From Acinetobacter sp. NIPH 2699 (GTDB lineage Bacteria; Pseudomonadota; Gammaproteobacteria; Pseudomonadales; Moraxellaceae): a stretch of 64,000 bases of DNA. Under the pieces are notes generated by a model. It worked only from the letters and a program-made list of their open reading frames with translations. It had not been told where the DNA came from and searched no databases. The translations under genes and the position numbers were made by a program. Positions 59,218 through 64,000 of the stretch are shown one piece after another (positions within the stretch are counted from its first letter, which is position 1; each line of letters starts with the position of its first letter). The DNA is taken from NCBI RefSeq assembly GCF_022549355.1, contig NZ_JAKZGL010000002.1, positions 62,001-126,000 of the forward strand. Reading direction: 5' to 3'.

Positions 59218-60645
59218 TCAAGTCGATTCTGATAGTGCACTACTTTCAAGTGCTTGATATAAGTCATGTACCGAAATGGGTTGAGGTAATCGACTAATCG
59301 CTTGGCGAATCAATTGCCATGTATAACCATCGGCACGGTCTAATAACAAATAAGGATAGGCTTGATCTTCATTGGATAGCTTAATCCGTTCAGTACCGTG
59401 AATCACCCGAATCTTATGACGTTCTCTTAATAAAATAACAGGGGTTAGAAAAGTCGCAGAGGTTTCATCGAATGGAATAAATTTTTGTGTATTCACAAAT
59501 GAAGCTGGGATATATGGATAAACGCGTTGATCGCGTTGCCAAATCAATGCTCCATTCATGATGCATTCATTAAACAAACTTTCGTGTTGATGATAATGTT
59601 GCTTAAAATTGCTCCAGTGCGTTTGATGGATTGAGCTGGTTTGGGTATGCAGTGGATTTGTATAGGACTGTAGGACAGAAATGGCATACTCGACGCTATG
59701 TGTACCAATAAGGACCACATAATGCGAAAATTGACCTTGTGGATAGAGCTGTTCCGCAATGAAAATCTGTGCTGATTCCCACACAGGCTGGATTTCATTC
59801 TCGGCTTTTAAATATAACCAATCAATTTTGATGTTTTGATCAATCTCATTGTGTAAGTCAACACGATATAAAGAGGGGAAGGTGCGGGCATTGACACGTT
59901 CTAGGCGGCAGATTAAGCCATCTAAATTAAAATCATGAAGCGCAACGGGTTTGGCTTTATTGAGATTACGAGAGGTCGCTGTGGTCTGTTTAAAGTTTGA
60001 TTTAACCGGTGTTGTTTTTTGAGCTGGGACGGGTTGAATCTTTTCCTGAATAATTGCTTCGAGTTGTGACTGAAACTGAGCAGTTTCTTCTCTTATCACT
60101 GACAATGGGCTGCTGTGAGTGATTGGATGTGCGCTTGATGATGCAGCGGATGAGGTTTGGCTAATCGGCTCTAAAACAGGAATCAAATGTTGGAGGTCGT
60201 GGTCTGTTTTGACATATTCACTGGCATGATTTTTTAGCCAGTGTAATGCTTCTTGAGATGAACTCATCCAAGGACTTTTGAGGAATGATAAGGTTGGACG
60301 AATAACCCAGATTTGCCAGTGTTGGGCTTGACGCAATGCAGCCCACCCCATATCTGCTGAGGCAAATAAAGCATTCTCTACTCGCCCCATAAAGTTATAA
60401 GTCCCCCGATAGGTCAGGGCATAACCATGGTTACTTAATTCATCCGTTGAGAACTCTTCATTTTGAATATATGCCTTAAAAGGCGTGATTTGATCCTGAA
60501 AAGTAGGATCGTCACAAGACGCACAAATATCTTTAATTCGTTGTTTTGATTTGGCAATTTCAAACAGTGAGGTTTTATCATCATTGAGCCCTTCAATGAG
60601 ATGTTGGAGCTCATCAACCAAGAGTGCTTTCTCTAATACGTCCAT
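59218..60645 (-). CDS. large protein of unknown function
   Basis: 475 aa, no signal peptide or membrane span. N-terminal helical domain (about residues 1-165, LLVDELQHLIEGLNDDKTSLFEIAKSKQ in pattern; CASC at about 41-44). A Ser/Ala/Thr-rich linker (about 165-250), then a mixed alpha/beta domain (about 250-475) ending with LLRERHKIRVIHGTERIKL and PYLLLDRADGYTW. The RVIHGTER stretch recalls the (V/I)HG-R pattern of ParB/Srx-like folds, but I cannot confirm that. No neighbour suggests a role. Confidence 0.6.
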   Translation of the reverse strand: MDVLEKALLVDELQHLIEGLNDDKTSLFEIAKSKQRIKDICASCDDPTFQDQITPFKAYIQNEEFSTDELSNHGYALTYRGTYNFMGRVENALFASADMGWAALRQAQHWQIWVIRPTLSFLKSPWMSSSQEALHWLKNHASEYVKTDHDLQHLIPVLEPISQTSSAASSSAHPITHSSPLSVIREETAQFQSQLEAIIQEKIQPVPAQKTTPVKSNFKQTTATSRNLNKAKPVALHDFNLDGLICRLERVNARTFPSLYRVDLHNEIDQNIKIDWLYLKAENEIQPVWESAQIFIAEQLYPQGQFSHYVVLIGTHSVEYAISVLQSYTNPLHTQTSSIHQTHWSNFKQHYHQHESLFNECIMNGALIWQRDQRVYPYIPASFVNTQKFIPFDETSATFLTPVILLRERHKIRVIHGTERIKLSNEDQAYPYLLLDRADGYTWQLIRQAISRLPQPISVHDLYQALESSALSEST

Positions 60646-61150
60646 TTATTGTTTCCTTAGAGATAGGCTTGAGCCTGTTTTAGATAAAAAATTAAGTCAT
60701 CATATTTTTAACAATTTGTTGTCATCGCTTGTCGTGGTGAGCCTCTACTTTTACTCATCCTATAAGCGATTCGAGATAGATGTCTGTTGCTTAAATTTAA
60801 CGATCTATTCGGGCATCATGTTGGTATTTTCATCACAAAAGATTGTCACATTATGACAATTATAGAAGAAAACAATGCAAAATCTATAGCACTTGAGTTA
60901 GCAAACAATCTCATTTGATTGGAGTAAATCGAGATGTTGTTCATGCTTTATGATCAAAAATAGAAACATTTTAAAAGAATAAATCGGATAAATAGATAAT
61001 AAAATAGAAATGTATCTATAAATTTGTGCATGAGTTGTGACCCACCGCACAAATCAATGGTTAAAAAGCAGGCAAAAAGATCAATTCCAGTGAGGGCGCT
61101 CTAATAATCTAAGATAAAATATTGAAATAAATAGAAAAAATTATACTGCA
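60646..61150. other. long A/T-rich intergenic region with inverted repeat
   Basis: About 500 bp with no convincing ORF. Two small signals: AGGCTTGAGCCT near 60666, and a perfect inverted repeat ATTGTCA/TGACAAT (60842-60848, 60854-60860) beside a minus-strand TATAAT (60859-60864). This looks like an operator at a promoter for the 59218-60645 gene. Otherwise nothing is seen. Confidence 0.4.
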
Positions 61151-61152
61151 TC

Positions 61153-61186
61153 AGACAAGCTTCAAGCTTAGATTTGAAGCTTGTCT
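61153..61186 (-). terminator. hairpin terminator after FrnE-like gene
   Basis: AGACAAGCTTCAA/TTGAAGCTTGTCT, 13 bp perfect, 8-nt loop, 10 nt after the minus-strand stop. A T run is found only 12 nt further on, so termination efficiency is uncertain. Confidence 0.6.
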
Positions 61187-61196
61187 ATGAGTCGTG

Positions 61197-61895
61197 TTAT
61201 TGCGGTTTTATTTCACACTGATCATCATGACATTGGGCTGCATCAGTGGATTGTATTTCTTGATCAGATGTTGATTGTGCTTTTTGTAATGCCTGCAAAA
61301 AAATCTCACGAGGTTGTGCACCTGGGAGTGCCAACTTTTGATCAAAAACAAAAAAAGGAACGCCTGTCACCTTCAACTGTTCATGTGCAATCTTCTCATC
61401 GTGCCGAACAAAATCAGCCAATTCATCCGAGTCCAAGACATATTCGACTTCAGCATTGTCGAGTCCAATACGTGAAGCAATTTCTTCAACTACTTCACGT
61501 TCACCAATGGCTAAACCTTCCGTCATATATGCGTGGAAGAATGCCTCTTTTGCTTCATTGCCCATGCCTTTGCTTTGGGCGAGATGGATAATCCGATGTG
61601 CATTAAAGCTATTGCCTGAATTGGCTTTTTGCCATTGGAAGTCAATGCCTTCCTCTGCTGCCATGCTTGCAATATTGCGTTCCATTTCTTCAATCTCAGC
61701 ATAGCTTCGACCATATTTCTTGGCTAGACGTTCTGTATTCGATGTATCGTGTTTTGCTGGTGCATCTGGATCGAGTTCAAAACTATGCCAGTGAATATCA
61801 AGTTCGATTCCAGCTTCTGCTGCAACATGTTCAAGACGTTTTTTACCGATATAACAAAAAGGGCAGACCACATCTGACCAAATATCTACACGCAT
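61197..61895 (-). CDS. frnE: FrnE-like DsbA-family oxidoreductase
   Basis: 232 aa. DsbA-type thioredoxin fold starting VDIWSDVVCPFCYIGKKRLE, with CPFC at about residues 11-14 and a helical insertion (about residues 45-165). The cis-Pro loop is TGVPFFVFD. It ends with a Cys-containing basic tail (AAQCHDDQCEIKPQ). No signal peptide, so cytoplasmic, as in FrnE. Related proteins act in stress protection. ATG 61895 is chosen over the TTG at 61910. Confidence 0.82.
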   Translation of the reverse strand: MRVDIWSDVVCPFCYIGKKRLEHVAAEAGIELDIHWHSFELDPDAPAKHDTSNTERLAKKYGRSYAEIEEMERNIASMAAEEGIDFQWQKANSGNSFNAHRIIHLAQSKGMGNEAKEAFFHAYMTEGLAIGEREVVEEIASRIGLDNAEVEYVLDSDELADFVRHDEKIAHEQLKVTGVPFFVFDQKLALPGAQPREIFLQALQKAQSTSDQEIQSTDAAQCHDDQCEIKPQ

Positions 61896-62070
61896 GGCGT
61901 ATCTCTTCAATTTCAGTTAAAGAGATAATAGGGATGAAGTGCTTGAATTTAAAGTTTGTAATATGTAATGCTCCGTTACGAGAAATGAAATAAAAAGTAC
62001 TAAAGTCAGATAGATTATTGATTAGAATGAAATCAAGGACATAAAAAATATAATTAAGCTTGGAGGCAAT

Positions 62071-62820
62071 ATGCGCCGTTTTCTATTATTTGTTGCTGTG
62101 ATAGTCATTTGTATCGGTTCATTTTTTCTATATCAACATCAGCTACAACAACGCGCAGTAAACAATAAGCAAATGTTTGATGTGGTCATGGCCGAGAAAA
62201 TGCGTGAGCTGTACGACCAAGCACAAGATTGGTCAACCCCAGTTCAACTTGATGTACAGGACGATCGCCTGTCGGGTGATTATAAATTAATGTCGGAATT
62301 CTTATTAAGCTATTGGACACAAAATGTTGAAGCACGGAATGATTATCTACGAGCACTGAAAGCCGCTCATTGGGATACCTTTTTAAATGTAGAGCGATTA
62401 GATCGTGATCGTAAACAGGACTATAAAGAGACGCAGCAGATGCTAAGCGATGTTCGTAAAATCTCGACTGAATATGAGCAAGCACGTCAAAAAATACAAT
62501 TAGGCTCGCTGGAACAGGCGAAGAATTTATCTATTCAGCGTGATATGCGTGATTTGTTGCAAGCAAAATTAGAAAGCAACCTGAATGCAGATCAAGGTCA
62601 AGATATTTTTGCCATTGAGCAACAGGTGATAGAAAAGGCACAGCTAATGTTTGATCTGTTAAAAAGCCATCAATGGCAAAGAAAAAATAACACGATTCTG
62701 TTTTATGAGAATGCCCCAGTGAAAAAATTTAATACACTTTATCAAGATGTTATCAATCTCAACACTAAGATAGACAAAATTAAGAACAATAATGTTGAAG
62801 TATTGGAGGAAGAGTTATAG
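62071..62820 (+). CDS. membrane-anchored protein of unknown function
   Basis: 249 aa. An N-terminal transmembrane segment (about residues 4-20, FLLFVAVIVICIGSFFLY) and a Gln/Lys/Asp-rich, mostly helical periplasmic part (for example QQMLSDVRKISTEYEQARQKI) with coiled-coil character. It ends NNVEVLEEEL. ATG 62071 is supported by GGAGG upstream. It lies 104 bp before the ABC exporter gene on the same strand, so an accessory role is possible but not shown. Confidence 0.65.
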   Translation: MRRFLLFVAVIVICIGSFFLYQHQLQQRAVNNKQMFDVVMAEKMRELYDQAQDWSTPVQLDVQDDRLSGDYKLMSEFLLSYWTQNVEARNDYLRALKAAHWDTFLNVERLDRDRKQDYKETQQMLSDVRKISTEYEQARQKIQLGSLEQAKNLSIQRDMRDLLQAKLESNLNADQGQDIFAIEQQVIEKAQLMFDLLKSHQWQRKNNTILFYENAPVKKFNTLYQDVINLNTKIDKIKNNNVEVLEEEL

Positions 62821-62924
62821 CTATTTTCTTAGATCCAACACTAAAAAAATGGCATCAACTCTGTTGAGCTCATGGCTACAAGTTGAAATGTATCGCAAGC
62901 ACCTTGGGAAAGAATTGTATCAAT

Positions 62925-64000
62925 ATGAATTTATGGCAGCTTTTTAATAGAGTAAAACCCTTTGTCGCACCGTATAAATTACTGGTGATTGTGACATTGA
63001 TTCTGACCTTGATCGGTGCGCTGACAGCTCAGGTCAATGCTTTAACCCTTCAATATGCTGTCGACCAGATCAATCGTTTGGTTGAGTCTGGTGGTGGTTT
63101 GGCTGAAGGGATGCATATTTTAGTGACGATTAGTGTGATTTTACTGAGTAAGGAAGTCCTCAGTACACTGATTCAGTTTGGTCAAAAGTTATTTGGTGAA
63201 CGCCTCAGAATTATGGTTTCCCAAGATGTCGCACAGGCGATTATTGAAAAATTTCTGACTTATCGCCTTGCTTTTTTTACCCAAGATGACAATCAAGCGG
63301 GCAAATTACAAACGAGGATTGACCGAGGAATTGGTTCGATTACTCGTTTGATTCAAATCTTCTTTATCGATATTTTACCACTTTTTAGCAGTGCGATTTT
63401 GGCATTGGCTTTGATGTTCTACGCTAATTTTTGGATTGGACTGGTTGCACTGTGTATCGTGCCGATTTATTTCTGGCTGACATTTAAGCAAGCACAGAAA
63501 CTAGGTGGGGTTAGACGAAATTTACGTGATGGACGTGAACGTAAAAGTCAGGGCATTCTCAGCATTATCAATTCCATCACGGTGATCAAATCATTTAATC
63601 GGGAAAAAGTTGAAGCTGAAAAACAGCTGATTTTACAAAAGCAACTGACCGATAATCAGATGTATACCCGTCAAATCAGCTTTGTTTTTGATGGTTTGAA
63701 AACCTTTACAGAACAAATCGGTATTGTCTTTATTATCATCCTAACTGCTTATTTTGTACTGGTTGGAGATATGAGCATTGGGATGATCATGTTCCATATT
63801 CTCTTATTCAATAATGTCTCTGCTCCTATTCGTTCATTACACCGCATTTATGATGAGGTCAATGATGCCATGATTTATGCGGAAAGCTTTTTCCAGATTC
63901 TTCAAGCCGATAATGAAATAGAAGAATCAGGTCAACAGAAGCCATCAAAGCTCACGGGAAAGTTTGAGTTAAAACAGGTCGATTTTTATTATCCCAATGG
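62925..64000 (+). CDS. ABC exporter, membrane-domain part (truncated by window)
   Basis: ATG 62925 opens a frame that runs to the right edge without a stop (358 codons). It starts with NLWQLFNRVKPFVAPYKLL. Six transmembrane helices follow in the ABC type 1 exporter pattern, with the intracellular loop regions GKLQTRIDRGIGSITRL and GILSIINSITVIKSFNREK. The ATP-binding domain begins at FELKQVDFYYPNG and is cut. It is a fused membrane/NBD exporter (MsbA/lipid A or peptide type); the substrate cannot be told. Confidence 0.85.
   Translation, partial: MNLWQLFNRVKPFVAPYKLLVIVTLILTLIGALTAQVNALTLQYAVDQINRLVESGGGLAEGMHILVTISVILLSKEVLSTLIQFGQKLFGERLRIMVSQDVAQAIIEKFLTYRLAFFTQDDNQAGKLQTRIDRGIGSITRLIQIFFIDILPLFSSAILALALMFYANFWIGLVALCIVPIYFWLTFKQAQKLGGVRRNLRDGRERKSQGILSIINSITVIKSFNREKVEAEKQLILQKQLTDNQMYTRQISFVFDGLKTFTEQIGIVFIIILTAYFVLVGDMSIGMIMFHILLFNNVSAPIRSLHRIYDEVNDAMIYAESFFQILQADNEIEESGQQKPSKLTGKFELKQVDFYYPN

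Noticed and set aside
62849-62947. 32-codon ORF between the unknown gene and the ABC exporter
   Set aside because: No ribosome site, overlaps the exporter start by 23 nt, and has no hydrophobic or other recognisable signal.

Overview
The window is a stretch of core chromosome from a low-GC gammaproteobacterium of the Moraxellaceae, almost certainly Acinetobacter. The gene order argH-algZ-algR-hemC-hemD and xerD-dsbC-hom-thrC is shared with Pseudomonas. RpoB is 1362 residues long, and its rifampicin-region residues D525, H535 and S540 fall at the numbering used for A. baumannii. A split gspN-gspC-gspD cluster, a short DksA N-terminal extension and a two-gene glycine-zipper lipoprotein pair also fit. 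I cannot decide the species. I see no prophage, insertion sequence, integron or CRISPR array.

Layout. 1-9.3 kb: the start of a pilS-like sensor kinase and gacA (minus), pbpG (plus), a minus-strand block xerD-dsbC-hom-thrC, then the Fur-controlled ferrous iron operon feoA-feoB-Cys-rich membrane protein. 9.4-18.5 kb: murD-ftsW (plus) facing gluQ, dksA, cpdA, nudF and thiC (minus, the last under a TPP riboswitch), then an orphan lipoprotein. 18.5-20.4 kb: phoU behind a PhoB box, then an intergenic region holding a 39-codon membrane-protein ORF, a strong minus-strand small-RNA candidate and a repeat array. 20.4-36 kb: yggX and argH (minus), algZ-algR, hemC-hemD-hemX-hemY-thioesterase, hns, gspN-gspC-gspD-FHA protein, gph and trpE (plus). 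36-50 kb: the translation and transcription locus: four tRNA genes, tuf, tRNA-Trp, secE-nusG, rplK-rplA, rplJ-rplL, rpoB-rpoC. 50-64 kb: glycine-zipper lipoproteins, a hot-dog protein, an alpha/beta hydrolase, a Na+/H+ antiporter-type permease, an OmpW-like porin, a small secreted Cys-rich protein, htpG, an orphan outer-membrane barrel, a large unknown protein, a FrnE-like oxidoreductase, an unknown membrane-anchored protein and an ABC exporter cut by the right edge.

How it works together. The window is mostly housekeeping: envelope assembly (pbpG, murD, ftsW, gspCDN, OmpW), disulfide handling (dsbC, frnE), iron and phosphate homeostasis (feo, yggX, phoU), heme and amino-acid synthesis, stringent and global regulation (dksA, gacA, algZR, hns) and the RNA polymerase/ribosome core. 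The most interesting unexplained signals lie between genes. The first is a compact minus-strand transcription unit at 19679-19797, with a near-consensus promoter, a 5' hairpin and an intrinsic terminator, predicting an RNA of about 84 nt. Others are mutually exclusive hairpins between hom and thrC, a coupled leader peptide with a hairpin before trpE, long processing-type hairpins around rpoB and rpoC, and three different intergenic repeat elements. Start codons were adjusted where a Shine-Dalgarno sequence decides them; the reasons are given per gene.
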